From SIG471 sp045638565 (lineage in GTDB: Bacteria; Bacillota; Clostridia; Oscillospirales; Butyricicoccaceae): 32,226 bases of DNA. Positions within the stretch are counted from its first letter, which is position 1. The number at the start of each line of letters is the position of its first letter. A program made the translations under genes and the position numbers. The notes under the pieces are model-generated. The model worked only from the letters and a program-made list of their open reading frames with translations, was not told the DNA's origin and did not search any database. The stretch lies in contig JAZUBN010000140.1 in assembly GCA_045638565.1 (NCBI GenBank), forward strand, positions 1 to 32,226, in the 5' to 3' direction. This document shows positions 15,430-23,062 of the stretch, piece by piece.

Positions 15430-16917
15430 ATGGATAATTATTGGTTTCTTTATGTCGGTTTATATACTTATGTAGTATGGTTCGTATTCAAAAGAGACTT
15501 TGAGTATGAAACGGAAATCGCACGAACAGGCGTGATAATGGAAAAGCGCAAAGGCAGACTGACAACCGAGTCACCGATAGGAACGATTGCAGTAATTGCG
15601 GTTACCACTATTTTGATACTCTGTCCGCTTATCGGAATGACAGCGGCCATGATGTCCTTCGCCCAATTTCTGATTCAATATTTTATTGTAATAACAATAT
15701 GCCACATATTGCTTCTCATTGTCTTGCCAATACTGCGTGACTACATAAGTGCGAGAGCCTGCTCGTATATGTGGATTCTGCCTGCAATTTTTTCCATATT
15801 TATCAGAATAACCAGACGTAATGTCACAAATTCTTTTGTAACAGTTAAAATTCCTGAATCTTATGCAAAAATTGCGTTCTGGGTGTGGATTGTCGGATTT
15901 ATAATCGTGATGGCATATAAAACCTTTTCACATCTTGCATTCAGAAAAGCAGTGCTGAAAGATGCAATGTATGTAACAGACCGACAGATACTTGCCTTGT
16001 GGGAAAAAGAGCAGGCACTTATCGAGCGCAATAAGCAAATACCATTGCTTGTGTCCGATAAAATAGCATCACCTATGACAATAGGTATTTTCAACGATAA
16101 ACTTCGTGCGGTACTTCCTCATACAGAATATAATGAAGAAGAATTGCAGCTTATTTTCAGACATGAATTGAGACATATTCAAAGACAGGATAATCACATG
16201 AAGATGTTTCTTGCTGAGTGTCAGGCTTTCTGCTGGTTTAATCCTTTGATGTGGATAGCGGCAGAAAAAGCGGCGCAGGATATCGAATTATCCTGTGACG
16301 AAATGGTATTGTATGGTGCAAGTGAAGAAAAACGAAGAAAATACGCCAGACTTTTGCTTGATACAGCGGGTGACAGCAGAGGTTATACAACCTGTCTTTC
16401 TGCATCGGCAAGGACTTTGCGTTACCGATTGAAAAATATAATGCAGGAGCGCAAAAAGTTCCCTGGTGCGGCAGTTGTGGCAGGTATGATGGCTTTGCTT
16501 CTGATAAGCACCAGCGCAATAGCGGTAAACTTCAATCAGGGTACAACTGGGGAGATCACCTTCAGAAGTATAGGAAAAGAAAAACAGCCAATGAAGGCAT
16601 ATATTTCCTCGGTAGCATCCAAATATATAGGAAACCGCTATACTTCGGTGTCTGCGTGGAAAGAAAAGGAACTTCTTGATTATATAAAAAATCTTAAAGT
16701 TACAAAACTGCCATCGGATGCAGAAAAGCCATTGTCAGGCGGAAGAGGTATTCGTGTCAATATACAGAGCGAATACGGACTTGCATCGGTAGAAATCTGT
16801 GACGGAGTGATGGATGTCACAACATACGTCAATAACGATATTGACGGCATCTATATAATCGAACAGGAAATCGACTGGAGCTATATTAAAAGTCTTTTTG
16901 GAGCCGATGAAAAATAA
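15430..16917 (+). CDS. BlaR1-like M56 family membrane metalloprotease/receptor, first paralogue
   Basis: This 495-residue protein has the BlaR1/MecR1 plan. Membrane helices are predicted near residues 5-20, 53-75, 80-100, 113-127 and 147-163. The cytoplasmic protease domain has zinc motif HELRH at 245-249 and the third ligand in ELSCDE (286-291). A last helix lies at about 347-366. Outside the membrane is a region of only about 125 residues. That ectodomain lacks the transpeptidase-like fold with STxK that senses beta-lactams in BlaR1, so the signal is unknown. A dibasic stretch, KRRKYA (301-306), lies near where BlaR1 cuts itself. It probably inactivates the upstream repressor. A paralogue follows after 19 bases. 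Confidence 0.88.
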   Translation: MDNYWFLYVGLYTYVVWFVFKRDFEYETEIARTGVIMEKRKGRLTTESPIGTIAVIAVTTILILCPLIGMTAAMMSFAQFLIQYFIVITICHILLLIVLPILRDYISARACSYMWILPAIFSIFIRITRRNVTNSFVTVKIPESYAKIAFWVWIVGFIIVMAYKTFSHLAFRKAVLKDAMYVTDRQILALWEKEQALIERNKQIPLLVSDKIASPMTIGIFNDKLRAVLPHTEYNEEELQLIFRHELRHIQRQDNHMKMFLAECQAFCWFNPLMWIAAEKAAQDIELSCDEMVLYGASEEKRRKYARLLLDTAGDSRGYTTCLSASARTLRYRLKNIMQERKKFPGAAVVAGMMALLLISTSAIAVNFNQGTTGEITFRSIGKEKQPMKAYISSVASKYIGNRYTSVSAWKEKELLDYIKNLKVTKLPSDAEKPLSGGRGIRVNIQSEYGLASVEICDGVMDVTTYVNNDIDGIYIIEQEIDWSYIKSLFGADEK

Positions 16918-16936
16918 ACTGTAAGGAGGGAAAATT

Positions 16937-18823
16937 ATGATGAGCTATGACGTATTTTTTACACTATTTCTTTCCTTTATTGTCTGGAGCACATTCAGGC
17001 GCAATTTCAACCATGAAAAAGAGGTAGCGCATACAGGCGTTGTTATGCACAGGGTGCGCGGCAGAGTAACTACAGTGGGCATACCGCTGCTTTTGCCGTA
17101 TCTGCTTATTATTATATTATTGTATGCCGCGCCGATTCTCGGAATAAGCCGATCTCTCGATATAATAGCCGAAATATCGGTTCATTTTATGATGATAATG
17201 ACGGTTTACTATGCATTTTTGCTCATTACAATGCCGTTATTCCGTAAAATATTCAGCGCCAGAGCCTGCGCATATCTCTGGATACTTCCAGCCGCCCTCT
17301 ATAATTTCATACATATCTTTACGATAAGAAGCTTTAGTCAGCCGAAATTCATTATAAAGTTTCCGAAAAACTTTGTTTCTGCAGCAATTGCAATATGGCT
17401 TACAGGCTTCGTTATTATAATGGTATGGACACTTGTCAGCCATCTGCGATTCCGTAAGGAAATCCTCACCGATGCCCGCAAGGTGACCGATGAATCTATC
17501 CTCAGCCTGTGGAGTGACGAGCAGGATCTTATCGAGCGCAAAAGAGCAATCCCTCTTGTGATTTCCGAAAAAATCGCATCGCCGATGACAATAGGTGTGT
17601 GGGATAAAAAGTTGGTTACAGTCCTGCCTTCAAACAATTACACTCTCGATGAATTGCAGCTTATATTCCGTCATGAATTACGCCACATTCAGCGTCAGGA
17701 CGGCGATACAAAGGCGTTTTTGGCCTTTTACCGAGCTTTCTGCTGGTTTAATCCTCTCGTCTGGCTTGCTTCGAAAAAGGCATCCGAAGATATAGAGCTT
17801 TCCTGTGATGAGATGGTGCTTTATAATGCTGATGAAAATAAGCGCAGAAAATATGCTGAGCTTCTGCTCGATACGGCAGGAGATGGCAGAGGCTTTACAA
17901 CCTGCCTTTCAGCTTCGGCAAGTACACTTCGCTACCGTTTGAAAAATGCCGTTATAGAGCGTAAACGCCTGTCAGGCGCGCTGCTTATGGCGGTGGTTAT
18001 AGCAGTTGTTATGCTTGGCGGCAAAGCCTTTGCTGTCAGCTTCGATTACGGCACAGCAAAGGAAGTTATCTTCGAACAGTTTGGCGAGTATTACGGAACA
18101 AATTTCCACTATGAAAGCGAGGAAAAGCCGTATTTCTACAAGCCTGACAAAATCATAGCTGTAAGCGATGAGGAAAAATTATATAATTATATCGGTTCGC
18201 TTAATATCAGTAAAATCGGCAGTATAATGCAGGGTCCTGTCGAGAGGAATTATGAGCTTGAACTTCACTTCCAGAGTGAAAAAGGCTATTTCGGTATAGA
18301 AATAAATGATAATATTATGGAGGTAATGGTTCCAGATAATAGTAAAGTTTCAGGACTTTACATTATCGAAGATAACATTGATTGGGAGCTTATTGAAGGC
18401 TGTATGGACTTCGATGCGGAAAATCCTGACCCTCCGCCTGTCCGCCCGACACTGAGTATGTTCTTCGATCCGCCGCTTGAGCCTTACGAAGAGGCGTTGT
18501 ATGCGCAAGCTTGTGTCCTCAGCATAGACAGAGACGGAGAAAAAGAGGAGTTTGAGCTTGAAATTAATGGCTGGGGCGGTCTTCACGGACACAAGGCAAA
18601 TAAAGCTTTCCTCAATTTTAATTATGAGCCGGAGGATTTCCGAATCGAAATAGAAGGCATGAACGGGGAAGGCAAGGAAACCATACTGCAGCTTGGCGAA
18701 GGCAATGCCCTCACACTCAAGCCGTACTACGCACGATATATCGTCTACGGAACATTCAAATCACACCGCAATACCACCTACGAAATGGCATTCTGGTTTG
18801 AAATAGACCCAAATGAGCAATAA
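16937..18823 (+). CDS. BlaR1-like M56 family membrane metalloprotease/receptor, second paralogue with longer ectodomain
   Basis: This 628-residue paralogue of the preceding protein has the same helices and protease domain: HELRH at 246-250, the ELSCDE third-ligand motif and the KRRKYA stretch are all kept, so it should be active. The last helix is at about 346-363. Its external part is about 265 residues. The first 110 or so match the ectodomain of the first paralogue (pattern LYNYIGSL, then QSEKG, then YIIEDNIDW). About 150 extra beta-rich residues follow a proline-rich linker (DPPPVRP). No penicillin-binding motif is seen. AAGGAGG precedes the ATG. The gene ends at a terminator shared with the convergent TIR operon. 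Confidence 0.87.
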   Translation: MMSYDVFFTLFLSFIVWSTFRRNFNHEKEVAHTGVVMHRVRGRVTTVGIPLLLPYLLIIILLYAAPILGISRSLDIIAEISVHFMMIMTVYYAFLLITMPLFRKIFSARACAYLWILPAALYNFIHIFTIRSFSQPKFIIKFPKNFVSAAIAIWLTGFVIIMVWTLVSHLRFRKEILTDARKVTDESILSLWSDEQDLIERKRAIPLVISEKIASPMTIGVWDKKLVTVLPSNNYTLDELQLIFRHELRHIQRQDGDTKAFLAFYRAFCWFNPLVWLASKKASEDIELSCDEMVLYNADENKRRKYAELLLDTAGDGRGFTTCLSASASTLRYRLKNAVIERKRLSGALLMAVVIAVVMLGGKAFAVSFDYGTAKEVIFEQFGEYYGTNFHYESEEKPYFYKPDKIIAVSDEEKLYNYIGSLNISKIGSIMQGPVERNYELELHFQSEKGYFGIEINDNIMEVMVPDNSKVSGLYIIEDNIDWELIEGCMDFDAENPDPPPVRPTLSMFFDPPLEPYEEALYAQACVLSIDRDGEKEEFELEINGWGGLHGHKANKAFLNFNYEPEDFRIEIEGMNGEGKETILQLGEGNALTLKPYYARYIVYGTFKSHRNTTYEMAFWFEIDPNEQ

Positions 18824-18824
18824 T

Positions 18825-18852
18825 AAAAGCCTCCCATCAAGGGAGGCTTTTT
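18825..18852. terminator. Bidirectional terminator between receptor and TIR operons
   Basis: The perfect stem AAAAGCCTCCC / GGGAGGCTTTT has loop ATCAA. It overlaps neither coding region and ends 4 bases before the convergent stop codon, so it serves both operons. Confidence 0.9.
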
Positions 18853-18855
18853 AAG

Positions 18856-20673
18856 TTATTCAGTTATTTCATAAAGGTCAACAACGACCTCTTCATAAAA
18901 GTAGGAATTGTCTTCCTGATTGTATTTAGCGTATAAAACCGTGGTGTCTTCAATAGAATCGCTATGAACGTAATTATATATGTATCTGATATCCCATAAA
19001 ACTTCTTCTCCGGGACGCAGAACGCGGTCAACACCATATCCGCGGGCTTCATCCTCTTCGAGATCACGTCGTGTGGTGCTGATATGTGCTTCAAGCTCAA
19101 TATCAGAAAGATTTACCGCATAATAAAGGCTTGTGGCAGCTTCGTTGGTAACTTCTGTTCCAAGATATGCAAAAAGCATAAATTCATCCTGATAAATAAT
19201 CTGCTCAGGTTTTATTTCACGAGGCTTAAGTGCCTTTGCTGCTTCTTCACCCTCAGGATAGATTGTGAAAGGATAGGTTTTGTCATCTTCGCGCCAGTCC
19301 TCCGAGGAAGGACCGATAAATATTTCGCCAGACAACTTAAGTGTCTTTCCATATTCTTCAACACAGTATTCTGTTTCGTTGAAATAACTGTCTACACACA
19401 TTATTTTGTCAGGACCTATTGATACATTAGCCTGAGGATTTGTGACATAATTATTGAAGGTGCTTTTTACAATCTCACATCTCTTGGCTTCGGCGGATTT
19501 GTTGACAAAAATGTATTCAGGATTCCAGTATTCGTGGTCTTCGCCGGTGGAGAGATGTTTTTCAAAATTACGCACAGCAACTGTGAATTCTTCATTGTCA
19601 TACAGTATGAAATCACCATCAGCAGGGACATATTCTGCAATTTTTGCGTTTTCTTCACCATAAGGATAATAGGTAAATGGTTCGCCATAAAAAGATGCGG
19701 AGTTATCTGTAAAGTGACCGGAAATGCTCGTTTCAAATGAAGTTATATCTTCGGAATCAAGCCAGTATTTTTTCATTTCCTCACGGCTGAAGAGAACTTC
19801 GTCAAAAACAGATTTCCCGGCTGGTATAGCAATGCCTGGCCACTTGGAATCAAGACGGACACCATTAAGATAGAATGGGCTGTCATAGATGTATGCCTCA
19901 TGCTCAGTTTTGTTTTCGAAAGCTAATTTAAGCTTGAGATATTGGCTGTCAAGCTCTGTGCCAAGAGCTGAGATGCGGAAGTTTTCATCATTGAAAATTT
20001 CGACATTCGATACTTCAATCAGCTCATCGGAATCGGTGGCAGAAGAGTCAGTCGCGGACGTCTGCGTGTTGTCAGAATTGACAGGCGCAGTATTATCCCT
20101 GCCGCCAAACCACATCAATCCTGCACCTGCGATAACAAGAGCAAGTGCGCCTGCAAGCAGAGGGAGGAGTATTTTGTTTTTGCGTACTTCCTTCGTGTGC
20201 ACTTCCTGCGGACGTTCAAGAGTAATTTTAGGCGCAGTATTATCCTTGTGCTGATACTCAATGCCCTGCGCATCATAAAGTTTGCCATAGAATTCATCGT
20301 CATTCATGCCGTATTTCATAATGGCCTGATTTCGTCCGATTCTCATGGCAAGGGCAGGAGGCAGCTCAACAGGGTCAAGATAAATGATAAGCTGCTGCTT
20401 GTCAAGGTCGCGGGAATAGTTAAGCTCATCCTTGCAGTTGTCACTTGCAAGATAATTTTCCGACATAAACGCAATAAAGAAACTGCATTCCTTTACATGA
20501 CGGGCAATATTTTCATCCCACTCACTTCCCGGGGAAATGCCGTCGTCATACCATACACGGAAGCCATCCTTCTGCATACGCTCGATAACAGGCCATACGC
20601 GGGCGGAATCCTTGTGGGAATAGCTTACAAATATGTAGTTTTTATCTCCTTCATAAGGGATTGGTCGTTCCAA
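18856..20673 (-). CDS. TIR-domain transmembrane protein with external repeat modules (second in operon)
   Basis: This 605-residue protein starts with a TIR domain (residues 11-135): NYIFVSYSHKD is box 1, WYDDGISPGSEW is the loop after strand B, and SENYLASDNCKDEL carries the conserved glutamate E83 at the position that is catalytic in NAD-cleaving TIR domains. A single membrane helix spans about 168-190. A Thr/Ser/Asp-rich linker and about 380 external residues follow, built from three similar beta-rich modules, the first two ending near YYPYGEE and YPEGEE. TIR is therefore inside and the modules outside. The start is TTG with GAGGTG upstream. It lies 18 bases after a paralogue. Function unknown; candidates are immunity or envelope sensing. 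Confidence 0.82.
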   Translation of the reverse strand: MERPIPYEGDKNYIFVSYSHKDSARVWPVIERMQKDGFRVWYDDGISPGSEWDENIARHVKECSFFIAFMSENYLASDNCKDELNYSRDLDKQQLIIYLDPVELPPALAMRIGRNQAIMKYGMNDDEFYGKLYDAQGIEYQHKDNTAPKITLERPQEVHTKEVRKNKILLPLLAGALALVIAGAGLMWFGGRDNTAPVNSDNTQTSATDSSATDSDELIEVSNVEIFNDENFRISALGTELDSQYLKLKLAFENKTEHEAYIYDSPFYLNGVRLDSKWPGIAIPAGKSVFDEVLFSREEMKKYWLDSEDITSFETSISGHFTDNSASFYGEPFTYYPYGEENAKIAEYVPADGDFILYDNEEFTVAVRNFEKHLSTGEDHEYWNPEYIFVNKSAEAKRCEIVKSTFNNYVTNPQANVSIGPDKIMCVDSYFNETEYCVEEYGKTLKLSGEIFIGPSSEDWREDDKTYPFTIYPEGEEAAKALKPREIKPEQIIYQDEFMLFAYLGTEVTNEAATSLYYAVNLSDIELEAHISTTRRDLEEDEARGYGVDRVLRPGEEVLWDIRYIYNYVHSDSIEDTTVLYAKYNQEDNSYFYEEVVVDLYEITE

Positions 20674-20691
20674 AGTTTACACCTCACTTTT

Positions 20692-22422
20692 TTACCAGCT
20701 GAAATCAAGATGACAGGATTTTCGGTAAAGTTCATATTCCTTGCCGGTGATTTTATAATTTTCAACATCTGTTATTATAAGTTCAAAGTCGGCACTGCTT
20801 GTTGTGTCGGTATCCTGATGATAGATATACTGTGTATCAAAAGCCTGCTCACCGGGCTGAAGATATGCAAGATTCCATCCCGATTCGGCTATCAGCTCAT
20901 CATTATGATAATAATTATCAAGAACAAATCTGATGGCTCTGTCCGATTTATTATAGCAATAGAAACGGTAGGCGTGGTTGTATTCGTTGAGCTCAAACTG
21001 GTCAATAATGGCTACAACAACGTCTTCACTTTCGAAAATAATGCGGTCGTCACTATCCAGTACGCGAGGCTCAAATGTAAGGTCACTGTCACCTTCAGGA
21101 TAAACCGTAAGACTTTCATGTAAGAGCAAATCAGAGGTTTCGCTGTCGCGAACATCGCAGACAACGTCTAATTGGCGCACCTTGTCAAGGTCTGTAACTT
21201 GCCACTCATCAAGGAAGAAACGGCTTCGTACCATATTGTATGCACGCAGGTCCTCTGAAAGCTGGAAGCCATAATTATAGCCGTTGGTGCTTTCAAAGCT
21301 GACAACACCTTTCACCATTCGGTCGGTCTTGTTATATGAAATAACATCGGCAACCCATCTGTCATTTTCATCGTAGAAATGGTCTGTGATAACGGACATA
21401 TAATACTCGTTATCGATAAGCATAATGTCATCTTCATCAGGCACATATTCCATAGGAGTATGATTTTCTTCGCCGTAAGGATAATATGTAAAATGGTGAA
21501 AATCTTGGAAGCCTTCCATTACGATGCTTGCTTCGATTTTTGTAACATCCAGAGGATTATTTATCTGTCCCACATTGTATCTTTCAAGTTCTTCAGGTCG
21601 CCAACGGATCTGTACATTGGCTTCAGAAGAAGCAGGCACAGTCTGGAACATTTCAGGGAAACAGCATACATCGTTTATATAGGTGAGAAGGAAAGACAGC
21701 TTAACATCCTGGGAATTGTCATTCTTCGCCATCATATCGAGAATGAGAGCGCCTTCTTCGTCGAGATACATATCCTGAACGGTTAGCGAATAATTATTCT
21801 TGCTGAATATCATACGCTTGTCCAGCACAGGCGGTGCGTCAGGGTCTGCCGTTGTAACTACTTCAGCAGGTGCAGCGGTTGTCGGCTCATCTGCAGCAGG
21901 CTTGAATAAAAACATAGCGGCTGCTGCAATGGCGATAAACGGAAGAATGAAAAGCAGGGGAGAGAGCTTCTTTTTTGCAGGGCGGTCCAGTTTTACACCC
22001 GATGTGAAAGAAGAAATACCCTCGGCATCGTAAAGGCGCTGATAAAAATCCCCTTTGCCGTTTTTATAAACACGCTGAACACGACCAAGGCGCAAATCCA
22101 TGCCATCAGGAAGATCAACATCCTCAAGATAAATAAGAAGCTGCTTCTTGTTAAGGTCACGGGAAAAGTTCAGCTCGTCCTTACAGTTTTCGCTGTTTAT
22201 GTAATTTTCAGAAATAAAGGCAATAAAATAATCACATCCGGTCACATGAGCGGCGATGTTTTCATCCCATTCAGTGCCCGGGTCGATTCCTTCGTCATAC
22301 CATACACGGTATCCGTCAGCCTGCATCTGCTCGATAACAGGCCATACCTTTCGGGAATCCTTATGTGAGTAGCTTATAAAAATATATGGCTCGTCGCCGC
22401 GGTAAGGTATAGGTGGATTCAA
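20692..22422 (-). CDS. TIR-domain transmembrane protein with external repeat modules (first in operon)
   Basis: This 576-residue paralogue has the same plan as the downstream protein. The TIR domain covers residues 11-133 (YIFISYSHKD, WYDEGIDPGTEW, and E83 in SENCKDEL), with nearly the same spacing throughout. One membrane helix lies at about 153-175, then a Thr/Ala-rich linker and about 390 external residues. The external region again has three modules, with the boundaries YYPYGEE and YPEGD, and CYNKSD-type turns. The start is TTG at 22420-22422 with GGAGG eight bases upstream, and a strong promoter precedes it. The TIR half is much closer between the two proteins than the external half, suggesting that the outside has diverged for different signals. 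Confidence 0.82.
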   Translation of the reverse strand: MNPPIPYRGDEPYIFISYSHKDSRKVWPVIEQMQADGYRVWYDEGIDPGTEWDENIAAHVTGCDYFIAFISENYINSENCKDELNFSRDLNKKQLLIYLEDVDLPDGMDLRLGRVQRVYKNGKGDFYQRLYDAEGISSFTSGVKLDRPAKKKLSPLLFILPFIAIAAAAMFLFKPAADEPTTAAPAEVVTTADPDAPPVLDKRMIFSKNNYSLTVQDMYLDEEGALILDMMAKNDNSQDVKLSFLLTYINDVCCFPEMFQTVPASSEANVQIRWRPEELERYNVGQINNPLDVTKIEASIVMEGFQDFHHFTYYPYGEENHTPMEYVPDEDDIMLIDNEYYMSVITDHFYDENDRWVADVISYNKTDRMVKGVVSFESTNGYNYGFQLSEDLRAYNMVRSRFFLDEWQVTDLDKVRQLDVVCDVRDSETSDLLLHESLTVYPEGDSDLTFEPRVLDSDDRIIFESEDVVVAIIDQFELNEYNHAYRFYCYNKSDRAIRFVLDNYYHNDELIAESGWNLAYLQPGEQAFDTQYIYHQDTDTTSSADFELIITDVENYKITGKEYELYRKSCHLDFSW

Positions 22423-22456
22423 AAGCGATACCTCCGATAAATGTGGTAATACATAT

Positions 22457-22485
22457 ATTATATACGCATTTCAGGACAGTTGCAA
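22457..22485 (-). promoter_or_regulatory. Sigma-70-type promoter of the TIR operon
   Basis: On the minus strand TTGCAA and a perfect TATAAT are separated by 17 bases, 35 bases before the TTG start. No TTCTAC dyad of the kind seen at the repressor operon is present here. Confidence 0.78.
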
Positions 22486-22535
22486 GAGCGAAAAAATATT
22501 TTAACGGATAAATCAGAAATTCATTATAAATGAGA

Positions 22536-22567
22536 ATAAAAAAAGAACGTCCGATGGACGTTCTTTC
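22536..22567 (-). terminator. Intrinsic terminator of rpmE
   Basis: The 11-pair stem AAAGAACGTCC / GGACGTTCTTT with a three-base loop is followed on the minus strand by a T-run. It lies about 20 bases after the rpmE stop. Confidence 0.88.
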
Positions 22568-22587
22568 GATTTTTTGTTTTTTGACAA

Positions 22588-22788
22588 TTACTTCTTGCCG
22601 AAGCGCTTGTTGAAACGGTCAACACGGCCGCCTGCGTCTACGAGCTTCTGCTTACCTGTGAAGAATGGGTGGCAAGCGCTGCAGATTTCAACCTTAAGGT
22701 CCTTACGTGTGGAACCTGTTTCGATAACGTTACCACAAGCACACTTTACTGTTGTAACGCTGTAGTTTGGGTGGATGCCCTCTTTCAT
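22588..22788 (-). CDS. rpmE: 50S ribosomal protein L31, zinc-binding type
   Basis: This 66-residue ribosomal protein sits at the interface of the two ribosomal subunits. Cysteines at 16, 18, 36 and 39 (KCACGN and EICSACHPFF) form the zinc site of the C+ type of L31, which is the form normally used under zinc-replete conditions. The ending RFNKRF is typical. I chose the start at 22788 because AGAGGTG lies seven bases upstream and MKEGIHPNY is the usual N-terminus; an in-frame ATG at 22842 would add 18 untypical residues and overlap the promoter. It is a single-gene unit with its own promoter and terminator. Confidence 0.96.
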   Translation of the reverse strand: MKEGIHPNYSVTTVKCACGNVIETGSTRKDLKVEICSACHPFFTGKQKLVDAGGRVDRFNKRFGKK

Positions 22789-22832
22789 TGTTTTCACCTC
22801 TGGATAATATTTTTTGTTAGCACATGTGACAT

Positions 22833-22861
22833 ATTCTAACACAACATTCTGATAAAATCAA
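22833..22861 (-). promoter_or_regulatory. Sigma-70-type promoter of rpmE
   Basis: On the minus strand TTGATT and TAGAAT are separated by 17 bases, inside an AT-rich gap. It is divergent from the promoter of the foldase gene. Confidence 0.7.
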
Positions 22862-22931
22862 TAGTTTTTTCAAAATTTTCTAAAAATATTTTTGTCACGA
22901 AAAAAACATGAAAAAAACACAAAATTACCTA

Positions 22932-22960
22932 TTGCGTTTTTTCCAATTATCTATTATAAT
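22932..22960 (+). promoter_or_regulatory. Sigma-70-type promoter of the parvulin foldase gene
   Basis: TTGCGT and TATAAT are separated by 17 bases. It leaves a leader of about 95 bases before the chosen ATG, in which I see no clear regulatory structure. Confidence 0.7.
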
Positions 22961-23062
22961 TTAATAGCTGTTTGCAATTTTGTCAATACCAAATCAAAAA
23001 ATATTTCATACAGCGGTTACTGCACATTAAATATAATTCACAAAATCAAGGACGGAGTTCAA

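Noticed and set aside
15044..18823. Classical beta-lactam resistance operon
   Set aside because: No beta-lactamase or PBP2a gene is nearby, and the receptor ectodomains are too short or lack the penicillin-binding motifs.
20197..21123. Plus-strand open frame (308 codons) across the two TIR genes
   Set aside because: It spans the join of the two TIR genes on the opposite strand, has no ribosome binding site, and encodes an Ile/Phe-rich product without a recognisable fold.
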